In this document: positions 18,945-27,943 of the stretch, one piece after another | How positions within the stretch are numbered: position 1 is the stretch's first letter | Layout: every line of letters starts with the position of its first letter | Source of the DNA: an uncultured Prevotellaceae bacterium | GTDB taxonomy: Bacteria; Bacteroidota; Bacteroidia; Bacteroidales; Muribaculaceae | Reading direction: 5' to 3' | Length of the DNA: 64,000 nucleotides | Assembly: GCA_900318255.1 (NCBI GenBank) | Contig: ONJX01000002.1 | Location: forward strand, 1-64,000 | Translations under genes and position numbers: made by a program | The notes under the pieces: model-generated | Seen by the model: only the letters and a program-made list of their open reading frames with translations | The model's database searches: none | What the model was told of the DNA's origin: nothing

Positions 18945-20049
18945 CAACAAACTAAGTGTGCTGATAAGTGGCGGAGGCACCGGGGGGCACATCTTCCCCG
19001 CCTTGTCGATAGCCAACGAAATAAAGCGTCGCGTGCCTCAGGCCAACATCCTGTTTGTGGGCGCCGAGGGACGCATGGAAATGGAGCGTGTGCCGGCGGC
19101 AGGCTATGAAATTAAGGGCTTGCCAGTGGTGGGCTTCGACCGCAAGCACCTGTGGCGCAACTTCAAGGTGCTCTACCAGCTCAAGAAGAGCATGACGATG
19201 GCACGCGCCATCCTCGATGAGTTCCAGCCTAATGTGGCAGTGGGTGTGGGAGGCTATGCCAGCGGACCCATGCTGCGCGAGTGCCAGCGTCACGACATCC
19301 CCACCTTGCTGCAAGAGCAGAACTCCTATGCCGGCGTTGCTAATAAGCTCCTGGCCAAGAAAGCTAAGTACATCTGCGTGGCCTACGACGGCATGGAGCG
19401 CTACTTTCCTGCCGAGAAGATAGTGCTCACGGGAAATCCTGTGAGGCGCTCGTTGCTTGAGTGTGAGGCCACTGTGGAGGAAGCCCGCAAGGCTTTTGAC
19501 CTCGACCCTGATAAGCGCACTATCCTGATAGTGGGCGGAAGCCTGGGTGCGCGCACCATTAACGACAGCATCATCGCTGGGCTGCGCACCATAGGCAAGC
19601 ACGAGAGTGAGGTGCAGGTGATATGGCAGTCGGGACGCATCTATGATGAGCGTTGCCGCGAGGCTCTTATCTCGTCGCAAGTTGCCAACATCAAGCAGAT
19701 GCCGTTCATCAGCAATATGGACCTGGCCTACCGTGCCGCCGACCTGGTGGTTTCGCGCGCTGGCGCCAGCTCCATCAGCGAGCTGCAGCTGCTTGGCAAG
19801 GCGTCGTTGCTCATCCCGTCGCCTAATGTTGCCGAGGACCATCAGACGAAGAACGCAATGGCGCTCGTGAGCCGCAATGCCGCCCTGATGATTCCCGACA
19901 AAGATGCTGGCTTCAAGCTGGTTGACGTGATGCTGAGCACCATAGGGGAGGAGCGTGTGCTGCACATGCTTAGCGAGAACGTGTCGAAGATGGCGCTGCG
20001 CGACTCGGCCGAGAAGATAGTAGATAAAGTGCTGCAAATCGCAAAATAA
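18931..20049 (+). CDS. murG: Lipid II synthase MurG
   Basis: 372 residues, a GT-B fold glycosyltransferase adding GlcNAc to lipid I on the cytoplasmic membrane face. GGGTGGHIFPALSIA (residues 11-25), LLQEQNSYAGVANKLLA and the UDP-GlcNAc-binding SRAGASSISELQLLGKASLLIPSP are diagnostic. It overlaps the end of ftsW and is followed by a 156-nt gap that contains a dispersed repeat. Confidence 0.96.
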   Translation: MSGNNNKLSVLISGGGTGGHIFPALSIANEIKRRVPQANILFVGAEGRMEMERVPAAGYEIKGLPVVGFDRKHLWRNFKVLYQLKKSMTMARAILDEFQPNVAVGVGGYASGPMLRECQRHDIPTLLQEQNSYAGVANKLLAKKAKYICVAYDGMERYFPAEKIVLTGNPVRRSLLECEATVEEARKAFDLDPDKRTILIVGGSLGARTINDSIIAGLRTIGKHESEVQVIWQSGRIYDERCREALISSQVANIKQMPFISNMDLAYRAADLVVSRAGASSISELQLLGKASLLIPSPNVAEDHQTKNAMALVSRNAALMIPDKDAGFKLVDVMLSTIGEERVLHMLSENVSKMALRDSAEKIVDKVLQIAK

Positions 20050-20058
20050 GAATGAAAA

Positions 20059-20150
20059 TAAGTGTTAAGTGTTAAATGTTAAGTGTTAAGTAGTGACAAG
20101 GCGTGCCTTGTAGGCGAAGTGCGACGGCTTCTATTGTCTTGTCAGCTTGT
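20059..20150. repeat. Dispersed intergenic repeat, copy 1
   Basis: Short tandem units of AGTGTTAA (20060-20091) lead into TAGTGACAAGGCGTGCCTTG, which holds the palindrome ACAAGGCGTGCCTTGT at 20096-20111, then GCGACGGCTTCTATTG and CTTGTCAGC-type units. The same order recurs at 53225-53357, and the palindrome alone at 26970-26985. It interrupts the dcw cluster between murG and murC without evident promoter or terminator features. Confidence 0.8.
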
Positions 20151-20205
20151 TAGCTCGTCGGCGCTTGTTAGCTATTAAATATAAACTCTCAACTGTGAAT
20201 TACAA

Positions 20206-21588
20206 ATGAACGATTACAAGTCATTATATTTTGTTGGTGCTGGAGGCATTGGTATGGCAGCGCTCGAGCGCTATTTCCTGGCTCTTGGCAAGAAGGTGGC
20301 TGGCTATGACCGCACACCCAGTGAATTGACTCACGCCCTCGTTGAGGAAGGGGTGGAAATCGCCTTTGACGAGAGTCCCGAACTCATTCCCGACTACTGC
20401 CGTGACCCCGAGACCACGCTCGTGGTATATACCCCTGCCGTCCCCGACAGCCATGCCGGACTGCGCTATTTCCGTGACAACGGCTTTGAGGTGGTTAAGC
20501 GCGCTAAGGTGCTGGGGCTGGTCACCGAGAGCAGCAAGGGAATGTGCTTTGCTGGCACTCATGGCAAGACCACCACTTCGAGCATGGCGGCTCACATCCT
20601 CACGGTGGCTGGTGTGGGTTGCAACGCCTTCCTGGGCGGTGTGCTGCGCAACTACAACAGCAACTTCTTGCTTGCCCCCGAGAGCCCGTATTCGGTTATC
20701 GAGGCCGATGAGTTTGACCGCTCTTTTCACCACTTGCGACCTTATATCGCCGTTGTTACCAGCACCGACCCCGACCACCTCGACATCTATGGCAACTACG
20801 AGAATTATCTCGAGGGGTTTGCGCATTTCACAGAGCTGGTGCGCAACGATGGCGCTTTGATAGTACACACAGGCCTTGCGCTGAAACCACGTGTGGCCGA
20901 GGGTGTTAAGGTCTATACCTATTCTAAAGAGGAGGGCGACTTTCATGCAGCCCATGTGCGCAAGGGCAATGGCGAGATAGTCTTCGACCTGGTCACCCCC
21001 TGGGAGACCATAGCTGGCATCAAGCTTGGTGTGCCAGTAGATATCAACATCGAGAATGCCATAGCCGCAATGGCGGCGTGCCGCCTCGAGGGCATCGACC
21101 CCGAGGCGATGCGTGAGGCGATGGCCACGTTTCAGGGTGCCAAGCGTCGCTTTGAGTTTTGGCTCAAGGAGCCTGGCGAGCATGGCAAGGTGGTGATTGA
21201 CGACTATGCGCATCATCCTAGCGAATTGCTGGCTAGCATCAATAGCGTGCGCGACCTCTATGCTGGTCGCCGTCTCACGGTGATGTTCCAGCCGCACCTC
21301 TACACCCGCACCCGTGATTTCGCCCCAGAGTTTGCTGCAGCACTCTCTCATGCCGACGAGGTGATACTCTTGCCCATCTATCCCGCCCGCGAGCTTCCAA
21401 TAGAGGGAATAACGAGCGAAATTATATTAAAAGATGTGAAATGTGCGAAAAAATCTATTTATTCCAAGGAAAATTTGATTAACTCGATACATTTGCTTAA
21501 CTTTGATATTTTATTAGTGCTTGGGGCAGGCGACATCATTGATTTGTTGCCCCAGATTTGCGAAGAAGTTAAAAAGCAGTCACGGTGA
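20206..21588 (+). CDS. murC: UDP-MurNAc:L-alanine ligase MurC
   Basis: 460 residues. N-terminal FVGAGGIGMAALERYF, ATP loop GTHGKTTTSSMAAHIL near residue 120, EADEFDRSFHHL, STDPDHLDIYGNY and the C-terminal IDDYAHHPSEL are MurC signatures. It adds L-alanine to UDP-MurNAc, the first step of stem peptide synthesis. Its stop codon overlaps the GTG start of ftsQ. Confidence 0.96.
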   Translation: MNDYKSLYFVGAGGIGMAALERYFLALGKKVAGYDRTPSELTHALVEEGVEIAFDESPELIPDYCRDPETTLVVYTPAVPDSHAGLRYFRDNGFEVVKRAKVLGLVTESSKGMCFAGTHGKTTTSSMAAHILTVAGVGCNAFLGGVLRNYNSNFLLAPESPYSVIEADEFDRSFHHLRPYIAVVTSTDPDHLDIYGNYENYLEGFAHFTELVRNDGALIVHTGLALKPRVAEGVKVYTYSKEEGDFHAAHVRKGNGEIVFDLVTPWETIAGIKLGVPVDINIENAIAAMAACRLEGIDPEAMREAMATFQGAKRRFEFWLKEPGEHGKVVIDDYAHHPSELLASINSVRDLYAGRRLTVMFQPHLYTRTRDFAPEFAAALSHADEVILLPIYPARELPIEGITSEIILKDVKCAKKSIYSKENLINSIHLLNFDILLVLGAGDIIDLLPQICEEVKKQSR

Positions 21589-22595
21589 AATATGCACGCT
21601 ACATATTGCTTTTAGTGCTCTTGTCATTGCTCATAGGTGGCGCCATCTGGGCAAGGAACAAGAGCCGTGATGAGGTGTGCACCGAGATCAAGGTAGAGAT
21701 TGAGAACAACGAAGGTGTGAACTTTGTCACGCCCTCCTATGTCATCGAGGAGCTAGAGCGCAAGCACATTATCGTTAAGGACATGCCCGTGTGGCAAATC
21801 AATGTGGAAGATATAGAAAATGTGCTCTCGCAGTCGCAATATATCGAGGCTGTGGAGTGCATGTTTGTAAATGGTGGAGTGCTCAAGATAAAAGTGTCGC
21901 AGATAGTGCCCGTGATGCGCGTCTTCGACGGCGACCAGTCCTACTATGTGAACCGGCAAGGCAAGCGCATGACGGCTGTTGCTGCGTGTAACATTGATGT
22001 GCCCATCGTGAAGGGGCATTTCAGTAACCGCTTCACGCCACAGCGACTGCTGCCACTGGTGCAATATGTGGAGAATGACTCGGCACTGAAGGCACTGGTG
22101 ACGATGTATTGCATTAGCGACACTAACAACATCATAATTGTGCCCTCAATAAAGGGTCATGTGATAAACATAGGCAACTGCCGCGATTTTGAGTCGAAAT
22201 TCAAGAAACTCAAGTTGTTCTATAACAAGGTGATGCCAGTGAAGGGATGGATGTATTATGACACCATCTCGGTAAAATGGGACCACCAGGTGGTGGCTAC
22301 GCGTCGCGACAAGATAGTGGAGGTTGAGAAGGTTTATGACCCCAATGAGGATGAGATTCCCGATGACCCAGGCACCATGCGGGTGAGCAGCGACAGCAAG
22401 GCCCCGGTCAACAAGATGACGACCGAGAAGACGGCTTCTAAACCTCTCACGGCCTCACCTGGCGCCACTGGTGGCGAGAACAAGGAGGATGTGAAGAAGC
22501 CTCCCGAGCAACCGTCGGCCAAGGAAAAGCCCAAGGAGAACCCAAAGGAGAAGCCCAAGGAGAAGCCTAAGGATACTCCCAAGTCTAAGAAATGA
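21585..22595 (+). CDS. ftsQ: FtsQ-like cell division protein with Lys/Pro-rich tail
   Basis: 336 residues starting with GTG at 21585, overlapping the murC stop by 4 nt (GTGA). A short cytoplasmic N-terminus, one membrane segment (7-23, LLLVLLSLLIGGAIWA) and a periplasmic POTRA-like domain fit FtsQ/DivIB, which links FtsA/FtsZ to septal wall enzymes. The last 70 residues are disordered and made of KEKPKENPKEKPKEKPKDTP-like repeats; this tail is unusual for the family. Position between murC and ftsA supports the call. Confidence 0.88.
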   Translation: MKYARYILLLVLLSLLIGGAIWARNKSRDEVCTEIKVEIENNEGVNFVTPSYVIEELERKHIIVKDMPVWQINVEDIENVLSQSQYIEAVECMFVNGGVLKIKVSQIVPVMRVFDGDQSYYVNRQGKRMTAVAACNIDVPIVKGHFSNRFTPQRLLPLVQYVENDSALKALVTMYCISDTNNIIIVPSIKGHVINIGNCRDFESKFKKLKLFYNKVMPVKGWMYYDTISVKWDHQVVATRRDKIVEVEKVYDPNEDEIPDDPGTMRVSSDSKAPVNKMTTEKTASKPLTASPGATGGENKEDVKKPPEQPSAKEKPKENPKEKPKEKPKDTPKSKK

Positions 22596-22686
22596 GCCCC
22601 CTTCTCTCTCCTCCCTTGACAAGGCGCCCTGTCGCCGCAGTAAATAATTGAAACTAAAACACACTTAACACTCACTTATATTTAAT

Positions 22687-24075
22687 ATGAGCAAGTCACA
22701 ATACATAGCAGCTTTAGAGATTGGCAGTTCGAAGATTGTGGGTGCCATAGCCGAGAAGACTAACGCCGGATATGTGCAAATCAATCATCTCGAAGTGGAG
22801 AAACTCACCAATAGCGTTAGGCATGGATGCGTGCAAAACGTGGAAAACACCAAGGGGTGCATCAACAGCATCATCCGTAAACTAGAAAACCGCATCGATG
22901 GCAATATCGATGAGGTGTTTGTGGGACTGAGCGGGCGGTCGCTGCACAGCGAGCCCACCGAGGTGAACCACACCCTCGATGCCACAGTTCCCATTACCGA
23001 CGAGGTGCTCGACCGCATCGTCAACGAGGCCGGCCGTGACCCCATCAAGAACTATGAGACTATCAAGGTGGTGCCCCGCACCTACTATGTAGATAAGAAC
23101 GAGACCAAGAGCCCGAGCGGGCAGTTTGGCTCAAACATCAACATCAAGCTCAACCTGATAGTTGCCAAGCCCAACTTGAAACTCAATCTCGACCGAGTGA
23201 TGAGTGGTTCCACGCGAGTGCGCGAGTATCTGGTGACTCCGCTTGTGGTGGCCGACGAGATACTCGAGCCCTCGGAGAAGTCGCTAGGCTGCATGCTGGT
23301 GGATATGGGCGCCGAGACTACCACGGTGTCGATTTACAAAGACGGCTCGCTGGTGTATCTCACCACGTTGCCCCTGGGAGGACGCAATATCACTCGCGAC
23401 ATCACTGTGGGTCTCAATGTGCTTGAAGACACTGCCGAGCGCGTGAAGAAGAACATCAGCAACCCTCTCGACAAGAACGTGGATCACATCTCCATTGAGG
23501 GGGTGAACTCTACCGATGCCGCTAACTATATAGCTGCCCGCACGGGTGAGATTATTGCCAACATCAAGCAGCAGATTTCTTATGCTGGCGTGAAGATTGT
23601 AGATTTACACAACATTGTGCTCATAGGCGGTGGCGCGCAACTTCAGGGCATGGCGCGACGCATCGAGGACGAGATAAAGCTCAAGGTGCGCCTGGGATCC
23701 TATCCCAAGAGCCTCAACATCCTGGACCACAACATCAACCGTGCCGAGTATGTGCAGCTGTTCTCGCTGCTCTCGAGTGCGGCACAGAAGATGCCCTACA
23801 ACCAGTCGTGCGTGCGCCTAAACACCTATGGCAACAGCGATGACGACTTTGTGGCCCCCGACTATGGCAACCGAGGCAATGACGATAACGCCGACGACTA
23901 TAACGGCGGCTATGGCCGCTTCCGCGAGGAAGAACCCGTGCGTCCGAGCAAGCCCTCTAGGAGTGAACCTAGTGAACTACGCCCCGAGCCTAAGCGCCGC
24001 AAGGGCATGTCGTGGCTCGAAAAGGCTCGTAAGAAGATGGAGAACTTGATGAATGAGCCCGAAGATGAAGAATAG
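22687..24075 (+). CDS. ftsA: Cell division protein FtsA
   Basis: 462 residues, actin-like ATPase that anchors FtsZ to the membrane. ALEIGSSKIVGAIAEK opens the phosphate-1 region, LVDMGAETTTVSIYKDGSL is the phosphate-2 region, and IVLIGGGAQLQGM the adenosine motif. Residues about 385-435 are an acidic, disordered linker (DDDFVAPDYGNRGND). The C-terminus WLEKARKKMENLMNE is a likely amphipathic membrane-targeting helix. ftsZ follows after 70 nt. Confidence 0.95.
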   Translation: MSKSQYIAALEIGSSKIVGAIAEKTNAGYVQINHLEVEKLTNSVRHGCVQNVENTKGCINSIIRKLENRIDGNIDEVFVGLSGRSLHSEPTEVNHTLDATVPITDEVLDRIVNEAGRDPIKNYETIKVVPRTYYVDKNETKSPSGQFGSNINIKLNLIVAKPNLKLNLDRVMSGSTRVREYLVTPLVVADEILEPSEKSLGCMLVDMGAETTTVSIYKDGSLVYLTTLPLGGRNITRDITVGLNVLEDTAERVKKNISNPLDKNVDHISIEGVNSTDAANYIAARTGEIIANIKQQISYAGVKIVDLHNIVLIGGGAQLQGMARRIEDEIKLKVRLGSYPKSLNILDHNINRAEYVQLFSLLSSAAQKMPYNQSCVRLNTYGNSDDDFVAPDYGNRGNDDNADDYNGGYGRFREEEPVRPSKPSRSEPSELRPEPKRRKGMSWLEKARKKMENLMNEPEDEE

Positions 24076-24145
24076 ACTCCACACCAACAAGAACAGGCAT
24101 AGTCATTAATAGATTTTTTCACTAGTAAACAACATCAACACATAT

Positions 24146-25558
24146 ATGGAAAACAATGTTAAAGACGGCAATGCAGGCAATACCAAGGCCCCAGTGATGC
24201 CCGAGCAGAAAGACATCTTTGGAGAAATAGAGGCCGACCCCGGGTTTGGCAACCGTGACACTACCGATGCAGAGCGAGAGCCTTGTTTGATAAAGGTGAT
24301 AGGTATAGGTGGCGGTGGCAACAATGCCATCAACCACATGTATAAGCAAAACATAAATGGCGTGTCGTTTGTGGTGATGAACACCGACCGGCAGGCCCTT
24401 AACAACTCGCCAGTGCCTAACCGTGTGCTCATAGGCCCCAATACCACCTTTGGACTGGGTGCCGGCAACAAGCCGGAGCTTGCCAAGCAGGCTGCCGAGG
24501 AGAGCGAGGCCGACATCGCGGCCCTCTTCGACGACGAGACCAAGATGGTGTTTATCACCGCTGGTATGGGTGGTGGCACTGGAACTGGTGCCGCTCCGGT
24601 GGTGGCACGCATCGCCCGTGAGAAGGGGGTGCTCACCATAGGCATCGTCACTATCCCCTTCCTCTTTGAGGGAAAGAAGAAAATCATCAAGGCGCTCAGT
24701 GGTGCCGACGAGATGCAGAAGTATGTTGATGCCCTGCTCATCATCAACAATGAGCGGTTGAGCGAGATATATCCCGACCTGAATTTCATGAACGCCTTTG
24801 GCAAGGCCGACGACACGCTGTCGGTGGCAGCGCGCAGCATCAGCGACCTGATAAATGTTGACGGCTACATCAACCTCGACTTCAACGATGTGAACACCAC
24901 CCTGCGCGAGGGCGGCGTGGCAATCATCAGTTCGGGCTACGGCGAGGGCGAGCAGCGCGTCACCAAGGCTATTCAAGACGCTCTCAACTCCCCATTGCTT
25001 AAGAACCGCGACATCTATGGCTCGCAGCGCATATTGATGAACATCTACTACTCTCGCACTGCTAAGGATGAGTTCAAGATGAGCGAGATTGATGAGATGA
25101 AGAACTTCATGGCACAGTTCACGCTCGACCACGACATGATTTGGGGTGTGGCCTACGACGACACCCTTGGCGACAAGATCAAGATTACAATGCTCGCCTC
25201 GGGCTTCAATGTGTCGCTCGATGCCGAGACGGCAATGGCCGAGGGCGAGAAGAAGGGCGGCGAGGCGAAGGCCACGTCGGCAACCAGCCGCATAGAGCAG
25301 GAATATGGTCCCAAATTCTATGACCTCGACCTGGAGCGTGCCATGGCACAATATATTGTGCTGCGTCCCGAGGACATCGACAACGACGAGATAGTTGACC
25401 TGCTCGAGAAGAACCCCGCTTTCAAGCGCGACCAGCAGGTGAAGAACGAGTTCCGCGAGTTGCAGAGCGCTCCCCCCAAGCCCGCTCCCTCTAAACCCGT
25501 CTCGCCCATCGCCAAGAAAAAAGGCAGCACTACGGGAACAATATCTTTTGGAGACTGA
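24146..25558 (+). CDS. ftsZ: Cell division GTPase FtsZ
   Basis: 470 residues. The tubulin-like signature GGGTGTG is at residues 142-148, preceded by VIGIGGGGNNAINHM. The N-terminus (1-45) is longer than in many bacteria. A disordered linker begins near 370, and the C-terminal region contains PEDIDNDEIVDLLEKNPAFKR, conserved in Bacteroidota, then a Pro/Lys/Ser-rich end finishing GTISFGD. It forms the Z-ring scaffold. serS starts 54 nt later. Confidence 0.97.
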   Translation: MENNVKDGNAGNTKAPVMPEQKDIFGEIEADPGFGNRDTTDAEREPCLIKVIGIGGGGNNAINHMYKQNINGVSFVVMNTDRQALNNSPVPNRVLIGPNTTFGLGAGNKPELAKQAAEESEADIAALFDDETKMVFITAGMGGGTGTGAAPVVARIAREKGVLTIGIVTIPFLFEGKKKIIKALSGADEMQKYVDALLIINNERLSEIYPDLNFMNAFGKADDTLSVAARSISDLINVDGYINLDFNDVNTTLREGGVAIISSGYGEGEQRVTKAIQDALNSPLLKNRDIYGSQRILMNIYYSRTAKDEFKMSEIDEMKNFMAQFTLDHDMIWGVAYDDTLGDKIKITMLASGFNVSLDAETAMAEGEKKGGEAKATSATSRIEQEYGPKFYDLDLERAMAQYIVLRPEDIDNDEIVDLLEKNPAFKRDQQVKNEFRELQSAPPKPAPSKPVSPIAKKKGSTTGTISFGD

Positions 25559-25612
25559 GAAAAAAGTGTTAAGGAACTAGACAATCTGGAAAACTAAAAC
25601 TAAAAACTTTAT

Positions 25613-26884
25613 ATGCTAACTCTACAAGTAATCAACGAAAATCCTGAGCATGTGATAGAGAGGCTTGCTGTGAAGCATTTTGATGCGCGCGAGCCCATAA
25701 TGAGAATCGTGGAACTCGACAAGCAGCGCCGTGCTGCGCAGAAGCAGCGCGACGACAACGCTTCGCAACTGAACAAAATGGCGGCGCAGATAGGTGCCCT
25801 CATGAAGCAGGGCAAGCGCGACGAGGCCGAGCAGGCCAAGGCTGCCGTAGCGCAGCTCAAGGCTACCAACAAGGAGATTGACGACACCATGACCGCTGCC
25901 GCCAGCGAGATCACCGAGCTGCTGCTCTCCATCCCTAACCTGCCCTGCGATGCAGTGCCCGAGGGGCGCACCGCCGAGGACAACGTGGTGGAGAAGACTG
26001 GTGGCCCCGAGCCTCACCTGGGTGACGACGCACTGCCTCACTGGGAGCTCGCCAAGAAATATAACCTCATCGATTTTGACCTGGGCGTGAAAATCACTGG
26101 CGCAGGATTCCCGGTGTATGTGGGCAAGGGTGCCAAGCTGCAACGTGCCCTCATCCAGTTCTTCCTCGACGAGGCTGGCAAGGCCGGCTATGTGGAGATT
26201 GAGCCGCCACTGGTGGTGAACGAGGCTTCAGGACTGGGCACTGGTCAGCTCCCCGACAAGGAGGGACAGATGTATCACTGCCAGGTCGATAACTTCTATC
26301 TCATTCCCACCGCCGAGGTGCCTGTCACCAATATCTATCGCGACGTGATCATCAACCAGGAAGACCTGCCCAAGAAGAACTGTGCCTATAGCGCATGCTT
26401 CCGCCGCGAGGCCGGCTCCTATGGCAAGGACGTGCGAGGCCTTAACCGCCTGCACCAGTTCGACAAGGTGGAGATAGTGCGCATTGAGCGCCCCGAGGAC
26501 AGCTATGCCGCACTAGAGCAGATGAAAGACCATGTGCAGGGACTGCTCGAGAAACTCGAGCTGCCGTGGCACATCCTCAGGCTCTGTGGTGGCGACATGA
26601 GCTTCACCAGTGCCATCACCTTCGACTTCGAGGTGTGGAGCGCAGCCCAGAAGCGCTGGCTCGAGGTGAGCTCGGTGTCAAATTTCGAGACCTATCAGGC
26701 CAACCGCCTCAAGTGCCGTTATCGTGGCGACGACAAGAAGACACACCTGTGCCACACCCTCAACGGCTCGGCGCTGGCGCTGCCTCGCATCGTGGCCGCA
26801 CTGCTCGAGAACAACCAGACTCCCGAGGGCATACGCATCCCCAAGGCCCTACAGCCCTACACAGGATTTGACATCATCGACTAG
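25613..26884 (+). CDS. serS: Seryl-tRNA synthetase
   Basis: 423 residues, normal length. An N-terminal coiled-coil arm (about 30-105, LDKQRRAAQKQRDDNASQ) binds the long variable arm of tRNA-Ser. The class II core has a TAEVPVTN segment, motif 2 FRREAGSYGKDVRG and motif 3 NGSALALPRIVAALLEN. It charges tRNA-Ser with serine. Direct linkage to ftsZ is a local arrangement; no terminator separates them. Confidence 0.97.
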   Translation: MLTLQVINENPEHVIERLAVKHFDAREPIMRIVELDKQRRAAQKQRDDNASQLNKMAAQIGALMKQGKRDEAEQAKAAVAQLKATNKEIDDTMTAAASEITELLLSIPNLPCDAVPEGRTAEDNVVEKTGGPEPHLGDDALPHWELAKKYNLIDFDLGVKITGAGFPVYVGKGAKLQRALIQFFLDEAGKAGYVEIEPPLVVNEASGLGTGQLPDKEGQMYHCQVDNFYLIPTAEVPVTNIYRDVIINQEDLPKKNCAYSACFRREAGSYGKDVRGLNRLHQFDKVEIVRIERPEDSYAALEQMKDHVQGLLEKLELPWHILRLCGGDMSFTSAITFDFEVWSAAQKRWLEVSSVSNFETYQANRLKCRYRGDDKKTHLCHTLNGSALALPRIVAALLENNQTPEGIRIPKALQPYTGFDIID

Positions 26885-26963
26885 CCACCAGCCAATTAAG
26901 GCGTAGATAGCGCCAAGTAGGAGACTTGGTGGTGTGCGAAAAATGCGATTGAGCGAGAAAAAT

Positions 26964-26986
26964 GTAGGGACAAGGCGTGCCTTGTC
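26964..26986. repeat. Dispersed repeat, copy 2 (core only)
   Basis: GTAGGGACAAGGCGTGCCTTG carries the palindrome ACAAGGCGTGCCTTGT (26970-26985) also seen at 20096 and 53259. The AGTGTTAA units present in the other copies are missing here. Confidence 0.75.
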
Positions 26987-27024
26987 AGCGCTCAATGCCT
27001 TGCGAGCGTAAGCATTTTATTCAA

Positions 27025-27069
27025 ACACACAGTGCGTTCCAGCACTCAGAGCTGGAACGCACTGTGTGT
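27025..27069. repeat. Perfect 19-bp inverted repeat with 7-nt loop
   Basis: ACACACAGTGCGTTCCAGC, loop ACTCAGA, then the exact complement ending GTGTGT. It could be the serS/dcw terminator, but no T-run follows, so a Rho-independent role is uncertain. Confidence 0.75.
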
Positions 27070-27139
27070 AGGCCTATGCCTCATGGCTGCACATTGCGAG
27101 ATGTGCCGTAGTGGTTGCGCCTTAGCAAATTATCCTTGA

Positions 27140-27201
27140 TTTTCACCAGCTAAAAATTAGTTTAGTTTGCCGTTTCTTTTTTTTGAAGTGGACTCAATAA
27201 C
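27140..27201. mobile_element. Half copy of a MITE-like repeat
   Basis: GCTAAAAATTAGTTTAGTTT, then GCCGTTTC, a T-run, GAAGTGGACTC. The same order of blocks forms the inverted ends of the element at 57715-58065. Only one end is recognisable here. Confidence 0.55.
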
Positions 27202-27204
27202 TAA

Positions 27205-27238
27205 AAAACCATCCCTTGAGATATTCTCGGGATGGTTA
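27205..27238 (-). terminator. Terminator of the HTH regulator gene
   Basis: AACCATCCC pairs with GGGATGGTT; on the minus strand a run of six T residues follows. It begins about 35 nt after the stop of the regulator gene. Confidence 0.8.
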
Positions 27239-27273
27239 ATAATAATTATACCATGATGATTTTGTCGTGAACA

Positions 27274-27489
27274 TCAATCTAGGTCAATTAATTTAAATCT
27301 GTAAGCCTTACCAATTAGTTCGGCAACGTTGCGCGAGTCAGTCTTGTGCAACAATTGCTTGCGGTGATACTGAACAGTATTTATTGAGATATATAGCTTT
27401 TCGGCAATCTCTCGGCTGCTCAAACCCTCGACAAGAAACTTTAGAACTTCACGTTCTCGCACCGTTAAATCTTTAGTGGTGTGTGTCAT
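27274..27489 (-). CDS. Stand-alone LuxR/GerE-type helix-turn-helix regulator
   Basis: 71 residues that are almost entirely a GerE DNA-binding domain: LTVREREVLKFLVEGLSSREIAEKLYIS, then NTVQYHRKQLLHKT. No receiver or sensor domain is present. It probably binds DNA as a dimer; target genes are unknown. It sits alone with its own terminator, and the 300 bases upstream are very AT-rich without another gene. Full length is judged by a normal start, a complete four-helix domain and a terminator. Confidence 0.85.
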   Translation of the reverse strand: MTHTTKDLTVREREVLKFLVEGLSSREIAEKLYISINTVQYHRKQLLHKTDSRNVAELIGKAYRFKLIDLD

Positions 27490-27750
27490 TTGGATGTTTC
27501 TTTAAAAATTTAATATTTGCATCGCAAAATAAAAACATAAAGACATAATTTCCAAATAATTATGATTCTTTTTATTGTTTTTTTATTAAAACTACCCCTT
27601 TTAGTAGCAGAATTATGATAGTACCCTCTTTAGAATGTAAAAAATAGCTGTATAATGTATATTTATAAGCTATAATTTATGATAGTGTAATGCCAAAACG
27701 TTCAAAAAAGGGTGAAAATGCACTTTTTTTGAAAAAAAGTTGCCAAAAAA

Positions 27751-27781
27751 TTTGCCAGTTCAAAAAATGTGCGTAACTTTG
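27751..27781 (+). promoter_or_regulatory. Promoter of tRNA-Asp
   Basis: TTTG (27751-27754), 19 nt, TAACTTTG (27774-27781). The tRNA begins 17 nt after the -7 box. The upstream stretch 27490-27750 is AT-rich with no gene seen. Confidence 0.85.
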
Positions 27782-27798
27782 CACCGCAATTCCAAACT

Positions 27799-27872
27799 GG
27801 TGCGTTAGTTCAGTTGGTTAGAATGCCTGCCTGTCACGCAGGAGGTCGCTGGTTCGAGTCCTGTACGCACCG
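27799..27872 (+). tRNA. tRNA-Asp (GTC)
   Basis: Acceptor strands GGTGCGT and ACGCACC pair fully; the D-loop contains TTCAGTTGGTTAGAA, the anticodon arm is CCTGC-CTGTCAC-GCAGG with anticodon GTC, and the T-arm contains GGTTCGAGTCC. The CCA end is not encoded. It marks the left edge of the accessory region. Confidence 0.97.
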
Positions 27873-27943
27873 CAGTGGAGAGAGGAGAAGAGCGAAGATG
27901 TGCTTCGGCACTATTCGCTCTTTCTTTTTTGTGTTTTCTCCCG

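Noticed and set aside
27799..27872. tRNA-Asp as integration site
   Set aside because: No direct repeat of the tRNA 3' end and no integrase gene were found in the accessory region.
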